In this document: positions 42,521-52,200 of the stretch, in pieces | Position numbering within the stretch: position 1 is the first letter of the stretch | Layout: every line of letters begins with the position of its first letter | NCBI RefSeq assembly: GCF_026343115.1 | Contig: NZ_JAPEMC010000001.1 | Span: forward strand, 2,294,001 to 2,358,000 | DNA length: 64,000 bases | Direction of reading: 5' to 3' | From: Streptomyces sp. NBC_00102 | GTDB taxonomy: Bacteria > Actinomycetota > Actinomycetes > Streptomycetales > Streptomycetaceae | Notes under the pieces: generated by a model | Seen by the model: only the letters and a program-made list of their open reading frames with translations | The model's database searches: none | What the model was told of the DNA's origin: nothing | Made by a program: the position numbers and the translations under genes

Positions 42521-43897
42521 ATGCGCAGAACCCGACAACTGGGCCGGGCGGCAACGCTGTTCGCCGCGATAGGCGCGCTGGCGCTGACCGGCTGCTCGGG
42601 CGGTTCGGACGACGGCAAGGACGGCAAGGACACCGGGGGCGCCACGGCGGGCGCGAGCGAATCGCCCGCGTCGACCGTCTCGTTACCTCGTCTGGACGGT
42701 GAGCAGATCTCCGTGGCCGCGGTGTGGACGGGCGCGGAGCAGCAGAACTTCGTCAAGGTCCTGGACGAGTTCGAGAAGCGGACGGGAGCGAAGGTCAGCT
42801 TCGTCCCCGCGCAGGACCCGATCGTCAACTTCCTCGGTACGAAGATCGCGGGCGGCCAGCCGCCGGACGTGGCGATGATCCCGCAGGTCGGCGCGATCCA
42901 GCAGGCCGTGGCGAAGAAGTGGGCCAAGCCCGTCGGCAACGAGGCGCGGGCCCAGCTCGGCCAGAACTACGCGCAGGTCTGGCAGGACCTCGGTGCCGTG
43001 GACGGCACCCAGTACGGCGTCTACTACAAGGCCGCCAACAAGTCGCTGGTCTGGTACAACGCCAAGGCCTTCGAGAACGCGGGCGCGGCCGAGCCGAAGA
43101 CCTGGAAGGACTTCCTCACCACCGCCGAGACCGTGTCGGCCTCCGGGATCACCCCGGTGTCGGTCGGCGGCGCGGACGGCTGGACCCTCACCGACTGGTT
43201 CGAGAACATCTACCTCTCCCAGGCGGGCCCGGAGAAGTACGACCAGCTCGCGAAGCACGCGATCACGTGGACGGACCCGTCCGTGAAGGAGGCGCTCACC
43301 ACCCTCGCCCAGCTCTTCGGCAAGCCGGAGCTGATCGCGGGCGGCGCGTCCGGGGCGCTCCAGACCGAGTTCCCGGCCTCGGTGACACAGACCTTCACCG
43401 GCGGGGACCAGCCGAAGGCGGCGATGGTCTTCGAGGGCGACTTCGTCGCCGTCAACATCGCGGAGACCGATGCGAAGATCGGTACGGACGCCAAGGTGTT
43501 CCCGTTCCCGGCGGTCGGCGCGGACTCCCCGGTGGTGACCGGCGGGGACGCGGCGGTGGCGCTGAAGGACTCCAAGGGTGCCCAGGCGCTGCTGACCTTC
43601 CTGGCGTCCACGGACGCGGCGAAGATCTCGGCCGGGGCGGGCGGGTTCCTCTCGCCGAACAAGTCCCTGGACCCGGCCGTGTACCCGAACGAGGTGCAGC
43701 GCACCATGGCGCAGGCGCTGATCGCGGCCGGGGACGACGTCCGGTTCGACATGTCGGACCAGGCGCCGCAGTCCTTCGGAGGTACGCCCGGCAAGGGCGA
43801 GTGGAAGATCCTCCAGGACTTCCTGAAGAGCCCCGGGGACGTTGCGGGGACCCAGCGGGCGCTGGAGTCCGCCGCCGCCGAGGCGTACAAGAGCTGA
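42521..43897 (+). CDS. Sugar ABC transporter substrate-binding lipoprotein
   Basis: A 458-residue family 1 extracellular solute-binding protein. The lipoprotein signal ends in the lipobox LTGC (Cys ~25), followed by a Gly/Asp/Lys-rich spacer. The body shows the typical two-lobe pattern (KVLDEFEKRTGAKVSF, PPDVAMIPQ, FEGDF). GGGGAAG precedes the ATG. It is first in an operon with two permeases. An oligosaccharide is the likely ligand; its identity is not deducible. Confidence 0.93.
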   Translation: MRRTRQLGRAATLFAAIGALALTGCSGGSDDGKDGKDTGGATAGASESPASTVSLPRLDGEQISVAAVWTGAEQQNFVKVLDEFEKRTGAKVSFVPAQDPIVNFLGTKIAGGQPPDVAMIPQVGAIQQAVAKKWAKPVGNEARAQLGQNYAQVWQDLGAVDGTQYGVYYKAANKSLVWYNAKAFENAGAAEPKTWKDFLTTAETVSASGITPVSVGGADGWTLTDWFENIYLSQAGPEKYDQLAKHAITWTDPSVKEALTTLAQLFGKPELIAGGASGALQTEFPASVTQTFTGGDQPKAAMVFEGDFVAVNIAETDAKIGTDAKVFPFPAVGADSPVVTGGDAAVALKDSKGAQALLTFLASTDAAKISAGAGGFLSPNKSLDPAVYPNEVQRTMAQALIAAGDDVRFDMSDQAPQSFGGTPGKGEWKILQDFLKSPGDVAGTQRALESAAAEAYKS

Positions 43898-43901
43898 CGC
43901 G

Positions 43902-45296
43902 GTGACGACAGCGACGACGGGGGGCGCCGGTGCGGCACCCCCCGTCCACCCGGGTCCCCCCGTCCCCTCACCGCCCGGCCCCGGGCCAAAGCCCCGGCGG
44001 TCCGGGCGCGGTGTCACCGGCTCCCGCAGAGCCGTCGCGGTGGCGTTCCTGCTGCCCGCGCTGGTGCTGCTGGGCGCGCTGGTGGTCTATCCGATCGCCT
44101 ACTCCGTCTACCGCTCGTTCTTCGACAAGGCGGGCACCGGCTTCGCCGGGCTCGACAACTACCGGACGCTGTTCACGGACGACACGATCCGTACGGCGGT
44201 CGAGAACAACCTGATCTGGGTGGTCCTCGCCCCCACGGTCTCCACCGCGCTCGGCCTGATCTTCGCGGTGCTGACCGAACGCATCCGCTGGGGCACGGCG
44301 TTCAAGCTGGTCGTCTTCATGCCGATGGCGATCTCCATGCTGGCCGCCGGGATCATCTTCCGGCTGGTGTACGACGAGGCCCCGGAGCGCGGAGTCGCCA
44401 ACGCGGTCTGGGTGGGCGTGCACGACACCTTCGCGAAGTCTTCCGGTTTCCCGAAGGCGCACCCGCTGCCGGTGCACCCGCTGAAGGCGGGCGGCGGCGG
44501 ATCGTTCGTCACGAAGACGACGGTACGGGCGGGCGTCCCGGTGCTGCTCCCGCTGGTCGGGGTCGTACCGGAGAAGATGCCCGGCGACGCGGAGCCGGCG
44601 CGTACCCCCGCGCCCGACGGCGACCGGATCACCGGCACCGCCTGGCTGGACTTCACCAAGGGCGGCGGCGGGAAGCCGAACACGGTCGATCCCGAGGAGC
44701 TGGGGCTCAAGGGCATCGAGGTGGAGGCGGTGAAGGACGGCAAGGTCGTCGCCACCGCCACGGCCGGGGCCGACGGGTCCTTCTCGCTGCCCGCGGCCGC
44801 GGACGGCGCGGTGCTCCGGCTGCCCGCCGACAACTTCCGCGAGCCGTACAACGGGGTCTCCTGGCTCGGCCCGAGCCTGGTCACGCCCGGGATCATCGGC
44901 AGCTACATCTGGATGTGGGCGGGCTTCGCGATGGTGCTGATCGCGGCGGGTCTCGCCGGGCTGCCGCGCGAACTCCTGGAGGCGGCCCGGGTCGACGGGG
45001 CGAACGAGTGGCAGGTGTTCCGGCGGATCACCGTGCCGATGCTGGCACCGGTCCTCGCGGTGGTGCTGGTCACGCTCATGATCAATGTGCTGAAGGTCTT
45101 CGACCTGATCTTCATCATCGCGCCGGGCTCCTCCCAGGACGACGCCAACGTCCTCGCCCTCCAGCTGTACCGCTCCTCGTTCGGTACGGACGCGGACCTG
45201 GGGGTCGGCAGCGCGATCGCCGTCCTCCTGCTGCTGCTGGTGATCCCGGTGATGGCCTTCAACATCCGGCGGATACGGAAGGAGGGGCGCCGATGA
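43902..45296 (+). CDS. Sugar ABC permease (MalF-like) with an inserted beta-domain
   Basis: A 464-residue permease, compared with ~290-330 usual. After a Pro-rich N-terminus, TM1 is at ~43-67, TM2-3 at ~102-157 and TM4 at ~324-350. The EAA cytoplasmic loop is EAARVDGANEW (~360). Between TM3 and TM4, residues ~162-318 are extra. They include ~242-310, which reads like an SdrD_B/carboxypeptidase-regulatory beta-sandwich (GTAWLDF, GLKGIEVEAVKDGKVVATAT, DGSFSLP). That loop faces outside. GTG at 43902 follows the SBP stop by 4 bases, and its stop overlaps the next ATG. Confidence 0.9.
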   Translation: MTTATTGGAGAAPPVHPGPPVPSPPGPGPKPRRSGRGVTGSRRAVAVAFLLPALVLLGALVVYPIAYSVYRSFFDKAGTGFAGLDNYRTLFTDDTIRTAVENNLIWVVLAPTVSTALGLIFAVLTERIRWGTAFKLVVFMPMAISMLAAGIIFRLVYDEAPERGVANAVWVGVHDTFAKSSGFPKAHPLPVHPLKAGGGGSFVTKTTVRAGVPVLLPLVGVVPEKMPGDAEPARTPAPDGDRITGTAWLDFTKGGGGKPNTVDPEELGLKGIEVEAVKDGKVVATATAGADGSFSLPAAADGAVLRLPADNFREPYNGVSWLGPSLVTPGIIGSYIWMWAGFAMVLIAAGLAGLPRELLEAARVDGANEWQVFRRITVPMLAPVLAVVLVTLMINVLKVFDLIFIIAPGSSQDDANVLALQLYRSSFGTDADLGVGSAIAVLLLLLVIPVMAFNIRRIRKEGRR

Positions 45297-46180
45297 CGGC
45301 CGCGTCCACCACCACGGCCGAAGCCGCCCGCCCGTCGCTCGCGGCGCGGGTCGCCGCGCGGGCCGGCGGCGGGGTGATGCGCGTCTTCCTCGTCCTGGTG
45401 GCCCTGTTCTGGCTGATGCCGACGATCGGGCTGCTGCTCTCCTCGCTGCGCGACGGCAAGGACATCGCGGCGAGCGGCTGGTGGCAGGTCTTCACCACCC
45501 CCTCCCAGCTCACCTTCGACAACTACCAGCACCTGCTGTCGAACCCGGCCATCACCGACTCGCTGCTCTCCACCGTGATGATCACCGTGCCGTCGACGGT
45601 CCTGGTGGTGGTGATCGGCTCGTTCGCCGGCTACGCCTTCGCGTGGATGGACTTCCCCGGCCGCGACTGGTGGTTCCTGGTGGTCGTGGGGCTGCTGGTG
45701 GTGCCGGTACAGGTCGCGCTGATCCCGGTCTCCAAGCTCTTCGGCACCCTCGGGATCTTCGAGACCACCCTCGGCGTGGTCCTCTTCCACACGGCCTTCG
45801 GGCTGCCGTTCGCCATCTTCCTGCTGCGGAACTTCTTCGCGGAGATCCCGCGCGAACTCCTGGAGGCCGCCCGGCTCGACGGGGCGGGCGAGATCCGGCT
45901 CTTCACCCGGGTCGTGATGCCGCTCGGCGGACCGGCCATCGCCTCGCTCGGGATCTTCCAGTTCCTCTGGGTCTGGAACGACATGCTGGTGGCGCTGATC
46001 TTCGCGGACTCCGGCTCCCCGCCGATCACCGTGGCGCTCCAGCAGCAGGTGCGCCAGTTCGGCAACAACATCGACGTGCTGGCGCCGGGGGCGTTCGTGT
46101 CGATGGTGATTCCGCTGGCGGTGTTCTTCGCCTTCCAGCGGCAGTTCGTCTCGGGGGTGATGGCGGGGGCGGTGAAGTGA
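45293..46180 (+). CDS. Sugar ABC permease (MalG-like)
   Basis: A 295-residue permease with six TMs and the EAA motif EAARLDGAGEIRLF near 200. The ATG overlaps the previous stop (ATGA) and has a GGAGGGG ribosome site. No ATPase gene is present, so the importer probably borrows the shared Streptomyces ATPase MsiK (established for other sugar systems; inferred here). Confidence 0.93.
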   Translation: MTAASTTTAEAARPSLAARVAARAGGGVMRVFLVLVALFWLMPTIGLLLSSLRDGKDIAASGWWQVFTTPSQLTFDNYQHLLSNPAITDSLLSTVMITVPSTVLVVVIGSFAGYAFAWMDFPGRDWWFLVVVGLLVVPVQVALIPVSKLFGTLGIFETTLGVVLFHTAFGLPFAIFLLRNFFAEIPRELLEAARLDGAGEIRLFTRVVMPLGGPAIASLGIFQFLWVWNDMLVALIFADSGSPPITVALQQQVRQFGNNIDVLAPGAFVSMVIPLAVFFAFQRQFVSGVMAGAVK

Positions 46181-46198
46181 GGGCAGTCCCGCCCGGTC

Positions 46199-46224
46199 GT
46201 CCGCCCGGAACCTTCCGGGCGGAC
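46199..46224 (+). terminator. Terminator of the sugar ABC operon
   Basis: A perfect 11-bp stem GTCCGCCCGGA/TCCGGGCGGAC with a 4-base loop, 18 bases after the last permease. Confidence 0.82.
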
Positions 46225-46286
46225 AGCCGCCACGAGAAGCGCACGCATGTCGCGCCCGTCGGACGCCGGGCCGCTACCGTCGATAC

Positions 46287-46472
46287 ATGGCCGAGAAGCT
46301 CCGACACCCTTCGACGCCGCACTCGTCGAGAGCCCGCCGTGAGGGCCGCAGTGAGCAGGAACTCGTCGTTGAGGCCGTCCGCGACGCCCAGAACCGGGCC
46401 GGTCGGAGGGTGGACGACGTCATGGCAGAGCTGATGGAGAGCGACGCGGAAATCCTGCACCACCTGAGGTGA
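46287..46472 (+). CDS. Small charged helical protein (ribbon-helix-helix-like?)
   Basis: 61 residues with a basic N-terminus (SSRARREGRSEQELVVEAV) and a predicted helical remainder (VDDVMAELMESDAEILHHL). The pattern of a short basic strand followed by two helices resembles ribbon-helix-helix DNA-binding proteins, but this is a guess. There is no ribosome site. TACCGT at 46275-46280 places +1 on the ATG, suggesting a leaderless mRNA. No toxin-like gene is adjacent. Confidence 0.55.
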   Translation: MAEKLRHPSTPHSSRARREGRSEQELVVEAVRDAQNRAGRRVDDVMAELMESDAEILHHLR

Positions 46473-46616
46473 CCGAGGTGCGCCGCGTGCAGCCGCCGCG
46501 ACACACCGGTCACCTCCACATGTCTGTCGGAGTGGTTCTCCTTCTCCCGACAGGACCGGACCCGGGCACACCGCTCTGTCGCGCGCCCGGGTCCTCGCAC
46601 GTCCGACCCCGGGGAG

Positions 46617-47231
46617 CTACTTCCCCGGATGCTTGAGCGCGGCGACCGTGGAGGCGGCCAGGTCGTCCAGGTACCCCTTCGGCAGGCCGCCGCGGACCAC
46701 CACGAGCCGCCAGTACAGCGGCCCGACGATCAGGTCGAGCGCACGGTCGGGGTCGCTGCCCTCCGGCAGCTCCCCTCGGGCCACCGCCGCCCTGACGACG
46801 ACGGCGGCGACGCCCTGCTGCGGGTCGAGGAGCGCCGCCTTGATCGTGTCGGCGATCTCCGGGTTCCGGGCCGCCTCCACGAGCAGGTCGGGGATCACCT
46901 GGGAGGCGACGGGGTGGCGCAGCGCGTAGGAGACGAGCTGGAGGACCGCCCGCACGTCCCCGTGGAGCGAGCCGGTGTCGGGGATCGGCATGCCCTGCTC
47001 GGCGACGGCACCCACCAGGTCGAGCACCAGCTGCAACTTGGACTTCCAGCGCCGGTAGACGGCGGTCTTGCCGACGCCCGCGCGGCGCGCGATGCCCTCC
47101 ATGGACATCCGGGCGAAGCCCACCGCGGCCAGCTCCTCGAAGACGGCGCCGCGGATCGCGTCGGTCACGTCCTCGCGCAGCACGGCGGCGCCCGCCGGGG
47201 TGCGACGCCGGGGTCCGGGTTCGGTGCTCAT
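46617..47231 (-). CDS. TetR/AcrR family transcriptional regulator
   Basis: A 204-residue regulator. The HTH at ~24-70 reads IRGAVFEELAAVGFARMSMEGIARRAG then KTAVYRRWKSK, and the C-terminal domain is of the TetR_C type with LYWRLVV. It is divergent from the polysaccharide exporter genes, with a 195-bp gap carrying two GACGAAAC-containing sites, its likely operators. Confidence 0.92.
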   Translation of the reverse strand: MSTEPGPRRRTPAGAAVLREDVTDAIRGAVFEELAAVGFARMSMEGIARRAGVGKTAVYRRWKSKLQLVLDLVGAVAEQGMPIPDTGSLHGDVRAVLQLVSYALRHPVASQVIPDLLVEAARNPEIADTIKAALLDPQQGVAAVVVRAAVARGELPEGSDPDRALDLIVGPLYWRLVVVRGGLPKGYLDDLAASTVAALKHPGK

Positions 47232-47252
47232 GCCTTACAGGATATCCGTAGC

Positions 47253-47269
47253 GACGAAACGGTTGCGTC
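47253..47269. promoter_or_regulatory. TetR operator candidate (site A)
   Basis: GACGAAAC-G-GTTGCGTC is a 17-bp near-perfect palindrome (7 of 8 pairs), 22 bases before the tetR start, typical of AcrR-type operators. Confidence 0.6.
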
Positions 47270-47301
47270 CCGACGCACATACGATTTACGCTCAGCGTGG
47301 C

Positions 47302-47318
47302 GACGAAACGGTCCCGTC
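47302..47318. promoter_or_regulatory. TetR operator candidate (site B)
   Basis: GACGAAAC-G-GTCCCGTC repeats site A's left half exactly with a weaker right half, 49 bp away, nearer the exporter promoter. Confidence 0.5.
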
Positions 47319-47426
47319 CCATCGTTGGGTAGCGGTTGCCCCGCAGTTCAACGCCCGTTTCCCGCCCACAGCGCTTGATCTGTTCCAGTCTTCAACGCCT
47401 GTTCCCAGCCTCCGTCGAAAGCGATC

Positions 47427-48374
47427 GTGGTGAGCCAGACAGCAGCTCCGCCGACCCCAGGGCCGGCCGAAACCGATCCCGCCGCACTCGCCCCGGTCTA
47501 CGCGCCGGGCGAACTGGCGGCGCTCGCCGCCCGCCACGGCCTCACCGTCAGCGGCGCCCGCCCCTCCCTGCCGTCGTACATCGCTCAGCTCTGGGGGCGC
47601 CGGCACTTCATCCTGGCGTTCGCCACGGCCAAGCTGACGGCTCAGTACAGCCAGGCGAAGCTCGGCCAGATCTGGCAGATCATGACGCCGCTGCTCAACG
47701 CCGCGGTGTTCTACTTCATCTTCGGCGTCCTGATGAACACCAAGCACGGGGTCCCCGACTTCGTGCCGTTCCTCGTCACGGGTGTCTTCATCTGGACGTT
47801 CACCTCCAGCTCGATCACGGCGGGCACCCGCGCGATCAGCGGCAACATCGGGCTGGTGCGCGCCCTGCACTTCCCGCGCGCCTCGCTGCCGGTCGCGCTT
47901 GCCCTGCAGCAGCTCCAGCAGCTGCTGTTCTCGCTCTGCGCACTCGTCCTGATCCTGGTCGGCTTCGGGCAGTACCCCAACCCGACCTGGCTGCTCGCGA
48001 TCCCCGCGCTCTTCCTCCAGGCACTCTTCAACACCGGCATCTCGATGTTCGTGGCGCGGATCACCGCGAAGACCCCGGACATCGCGCAGCTCATGCCGTT
48101 TATTCTGCGCACCTGGATGTACACGTCCGGCGTGATGTGGAGCCTCGACTCCCTCCTCACCTCGGACAGCGTCCCGCACTGGGTCGTCGTCGCGCTGGAC
48201 TGCAACCCCTCGGCCATCTACATCGACCTGGTGCGGTTCGCCCTGATCGACAGTTTCACCAGCGCCCATCTGCCCCCGCACGTATGGGCGGTGGCCGCGG
48301 CGTGGGCACTGTTCTGCTCCGTCGGCGGCTTCGTGTTCTTCTGGAAGGCCGAAGAGAGGTACGGACGTGGCTGA
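47427..48374 (+). CDS. ABC-2 type polysaccharide/polyol-phosphate export permease (TagG/Wzm-like)
   Basis: A 315-residue protein with a ~45-residue Pro/Ala-rich N-terminal tail, an amphipathic segment (PSYIAQLWGRRHFILAFA), then six TMs. Family motifs include SQAKLGQIWQIMTPLLNAAVFYF split over TM1. It forms a wall polymer exporter with the ATPase encoded next. GTG GTG start at 47427 or 47430. It shares a regulated intergenic region with the TetR gene. Confidence 0.88.
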   Translation: MVSQTAAPPTPGPAETDPAALAPVYAPGELAALAARHGLTVSGARPSLPSYIAQLWGRRHFILAFATAKLTAQYSQAKLGQIWQIMTPLLNAAVFYFIFGVLMNTKHGVPDFVPFLVTGVFIWTFTSSSITAGTRAISGNIGLVRALHFPRASLPVALALQQLQQLLFSLCALVLILVGFGQYPNPTWLLAIPALFLQALFNTGISMFVARITAKTPDIAQLMPFILRTWMYTSGVMWSLDSLLTSDSVPHWVVVALDCNPSAIYIDLVRFALIDSFTSAHLPPHVWAVAAAWALFCSVGGFVFFWKAEERYGRG

Positions 48375-49143
48375 CACGACCGCGGAGCGGGAGCCCACCG
48401 TCGTCGTCGACGACGTGCACATCACCTACAAGGTCAACGGCACCAAGGGCGGCCGGGGCAGCGCGACCTCCGCGCTCAGCCGGATCGTCACCCGCCGCCA
48501 GAGCCCGGGCGTGCGCGAGGTGCACGCCGTCAAGGGCGTCAGCTTCGCCGCGTACAAGGGCGAGGCGATCGGCCTCATCGGCTCGAACGGCTCCGGCAAG
48601 TCCACCCTGCTCAAGGCCATCGCCGGGCTGCTCCCGGCGACGAAGGGCAAGGTACACACGCAGGGCCAGCCCTCGCTGCTCGGCGTGAACGCGGCGCTGA
48701 TGAGCGACCTCACCGGCGAGCGCAACGTCGTCCTGGGCGGCCTGGCGATGGGCATGTCCCGCCAGGAGATCCGCGAACGGTACGACGACATCGTCTCCTT
48801 CTCCGGCATCAACGAGAAGGGCGACTTCATCACCCTGCCGATGCGGACGTACTCCTCCGGCATGGGCGCCCGGCTGCGGTTCTCCATCGCGGCGGCGAAG
48901 AGCCACGACGTGCTGCTGATCGACGAGGCGCTCTCCACCGGTGACGCCAAGTTCCAGAACCGGAGCAAGGACCGGATCAAGGAACTCCGCCAGGAGGCCG
49001 GCACGGTCTTCCTGGTCAGCCACAGCAACAGGTCGATCCTGGAGACCTGCGACCGGGCGATCTGGCTGGAGGCGGGCGTCCTGCGGATGGACGGCCCGGC
49101 GAAGGACGTCGTCGCCGCGTACGAACAGTTCACCAAGAAGTAG
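48367..49143 (+). CDS. ABC-2 polysaccharide exporter ATPase (TagH/Wzt-like)
   Basis: A 258-residue ATPase. Walker A is GSNGSGKST near 75, the signature YSSGMGARLRFSIA near 160, Walker B LLIDEAL near 181, and the switch His VSHS. The TagH hallmark region (LGVNAALMSDLTGERNV) is present. No C-terminal extension, so it has no carbohydrate-binding module. The GTG start overlaps the permease gene by 8 bases. It probably exports a teichoic-acid-like or other wall glycan. Confidence 0.92.
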   Translation: MADTTAEREPTVVVDDVHITYKVNGTKGGRGSATSALSRIVTRRQSPGVREVHAVKGVSFAAYKGEAIGLIGSNGSGKSTLLKAIAGLLPATKGKVHTQGQPSLLGVNAALMSDLTGERNVVLGGLAMGMSRQEIRERYDDIVSFSGINEKGDFITLPMRTYSSGMGARLRFSIAAAKSHDVLLIDEALSTGDAKFQNRSKDRIKELRQEAGTVFLVSHSNRSILETCDRAIWLEAGVLRMDGPAKDVVAAYEQFTKK

Positions 49144-49161
49144 TCCCCGCGCCGGTACGTG

Positions 49162-49206
49162 CGAGAAGGGGGGCTCCGGGCTTACGGCCCGGAGCCCCCC
49201 TTCTCG
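49162..49206. terminator. 20-bp bidirectional terminator
   Basis: The longest perfect stem in the window (20 bp, 5-base loop) lies between the convergent exporter and gdhB genes, 18 and 27 bases from their stops. Confidence 0.92.
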
Positions 49207-49233
49207 TGCGTCTTCCCGTCTACGCCGGCGGCG

Positions 49234-52200
49234 TCAGGCGTGCGTACGCAGCAGCGTCCGCATGGTCCGCATCGCGACCGACAGGTTCGCCAGGTCGAAG
49301 GCGTCGGAGCTCTGGATCTCCTCCAGCGTCGAGCGCGACCGCGACAGGATCGCCGCGTTCTTCTCCTCCCACGCCTTGAACCGTTCCTCCGGCGTCGCGC
49401 CCTCGGCCCCGACGGCCAGCACGTCGGCGGTGAGCGCCGCGTGGGCCGCGTACAGGTCCTCGCGGATGGAGGCGCGGGCCATGGACTGCCAGCGGTCCGC
49501 GCGCGGCAGCTCGATGATCCGGTCCATCAGGGCGGTGATCCGCAGCCGGTCGGCGAGGTCGTAGTAGACCTCGGCGACGGCCAGCGGGTCCTTGTCCGTA
49601 CGGTCCGCGATGGCCACGATGTCGAGCGACGGGAAGGCGGAGGAGAACCCGGCGACGCGCTGTGCCAGTTCCTCGGGCACGTCCGCCGAGGTCAGCTCCT
49701 CCAGGATCCGCTGGTACCACTCCTGGTCGGCGCCCTGCAGCAGCTTGGGCATCGCGGCCCAGACCTCGGCGACCCGGTCCTTGAAGAAGGCGACGGTGGC
49801 CTCGATGTCCACCGGCTGCGGGCGGTTGCCCAGCAGCCAGCGGGTGCCGCGCTCCACCAGGCGGCGGGAGTGCAGCCGGATGCGGGTCTGCACGGCGGAG
49901 TCGACCTCGTTGTCGAGCGCCTCCACCGCGTCCCAGACCTGGTTCAGGCCGAAGATCTCGCGGGCCGCGGCCTGCGCCCGCACGATCTCCTCCACCGAGG
50001 CGCCGGTCTCCTCGCGGAACCGGTGCAGGAAGGTGGAACCGCCGGTGTTCACCGTGTCGTTGACCAGCACCGTGGTGATGATCTCGCGGCGCAGCGCGTG
50101 GCCGTCGATCGCCTCGGGGAAGCGTTCGCGCAGCTGCTTCGGGAAGTAGGCGTGCGCGAGCCGCTGGAGGTGGGGGTCGTCCGGGAGGCTGGTGCGGATC
50201 AGCTCGTCGGCCGCGGTGATCTTCGTGTAGGCGAGCAGCACCGCGAGTTCCGGCTGGCTGAGGCCCTTGCCCGCGGTGAGGAGTTCGCGGATCTGCCGGT
50301 CGGCGGGGAGGAACTCCAGCGCGCGGTCCAGCCCGCCCGAGGACTCCAGCCGGCGCATCGAGCGCTGGTGGGCGTGGAGCAGGTCGGCTGCCTGGGCGGT
50401 GGCGTTGGTGAGCGCGACGTTCTGCGCGTAGTTGTTGCGCAGCACGAGCGCGCCGACCTCGTCGGTCATCTCGGCGAGCAGCTTGTTGCGCTGCTTGACG
50501 GTCATGTCGCCGTCCCGGACCAGCCCGTTGAGCAGGATCTTGATGTTCACCTCGTGGTCGGAGGTGTCCACACCGGCGCTGTTGTCGATCGCGTCGGTGT
50601 TGATCTCGCCGCCGGACCGGGCGAACTCGATGCGGCCGAGCTGGGTGGCGCCGAGGTTGCCGCCCTCGCCGACGACCTTGGCCCGCAGGTCCTGGCCGTT
50701 GACCCGGATCGCGTCGTTGGCCTTGTCGCCGACGTCGGTGTCGGTCTCGGCGGAGGACTTGATGTAGGTGCCGATGCCGCCGTTCCACAGCAGGTCGACG
50801 GGGGCCCGCAGGATGGCCTTCATCAGGTCGGCGGGGGTCATCTTGGTGACGCCCGCCTCGATGCCGAGGGCCTCGCGGACGTGCGCGTTGACCGGGATCG
50901 ACTTCGCGGAGCGGGGGTGGACGCCGCCGCCCGGCGAGAGCAGCTTGGTGTCGTAGTCGGCCCAGGAGCTGCGGGGCAGCTCGAAGATCCGGCGCCGCTC
51001 GGCATAGGAGACGGCTGCGTCCGGGGTCGGGTCGAGGAAGATGTGCCGGTGGTCGAAGGCCGCGACCAGCCGGATGTGCTCGGAGAGCAGCATGCCGTTG
51101 CCGAACACGTCGCCGGACATGTCGCCGACGCCGACGACGGTGAAGTCCTCGGTCTGGGTGTCGTGGCCCAGCGCGCGGAAGTGCCGCTTGACGGACTCCC
51201 AGGCGCCGCGCGCGGTGATGCCCATGCCCTTGTGGTCGTACCCGGCGGAGCCGCCGGAGGCGAAGGCGTCGCCGAGCCAGAAGTTGTACGCGACGGCGAC
51301 CTCGTTGGCGATGTCGGAGAAGCTCGCGGTGCCCTTGTCGGCGGCGACGACGAGGTAGGTGTCGTCCTCGTCGTGGCGGACCACGTCCAGGGGCGGCACG
51401 GTCTCGCCGGCCACCAGGTTGTCGGTGATGTCGAGCAGCGCCGAGACGAAGACGCGGTACGCGGCGATGCCCTCGGCGAGCCAGGCGTCGCGGTCGGCGG
51501 CCGGGTCCGGGAGCTGCTTGGCGACGAAGCCGCCCTTGGCGCCCACCGGCACGATCACGGTGTTCTTCACCATCTGCGCCTTGACCAGGCCGAGGACCTC
51601 GGTACGGAAGTCCTCGCGCCGGTCGGACCAGCGCAGCCCGCCGCGGGCGACCTTGCCGAAGCGGAGGTGGACGCCCTCGACGCGGGGCGAGTACACCCAG
51701 ATCTCGAAGGCCGGGCGCGGGGCCGGCAGGTCGGGGATGGCCTGCGGGTCGAACTTCATCGAGACGTAGCCGTGCGGCGCGCCGTCGTCGGCGTGCTGGA
51801 AGAAGTTGGTCCGCAGGGTCGCCTTGATGACGGTGAGGAAGGAGCGCAGGATGCGGTCCTCGTCGAGCGAGGCCACCTGGTCGAGCGCGCCGTCGAGTTC
51901 TTCGAGCAGTCCGTCGGTCAGCTCGCGCCCGGCGTTCTGGCGGGCGGGGGACATCCGGGCCTCGAAGAGGGAGACCAGCAGCCGGGTGGTGTGGACGTTG
52001 TCGCGGAGGGTGTCCTCCATGTAGTCCTGGCTGAAGGTGGAGCCCGCCTGGCGCAGGTACTTCGCGTAGGCGCGGAGCACCATCGCCTGCCGCCAGTCGA
52101 GTCCGGCGCGGAGCACGAGGGAGTTGAAGCCGTCGTTCTCGGCGGCGCCGGTCCATACCGCGGCGAAGGCCTTCTGGAAGCGGTCGCGGGCGTCGTCGGC

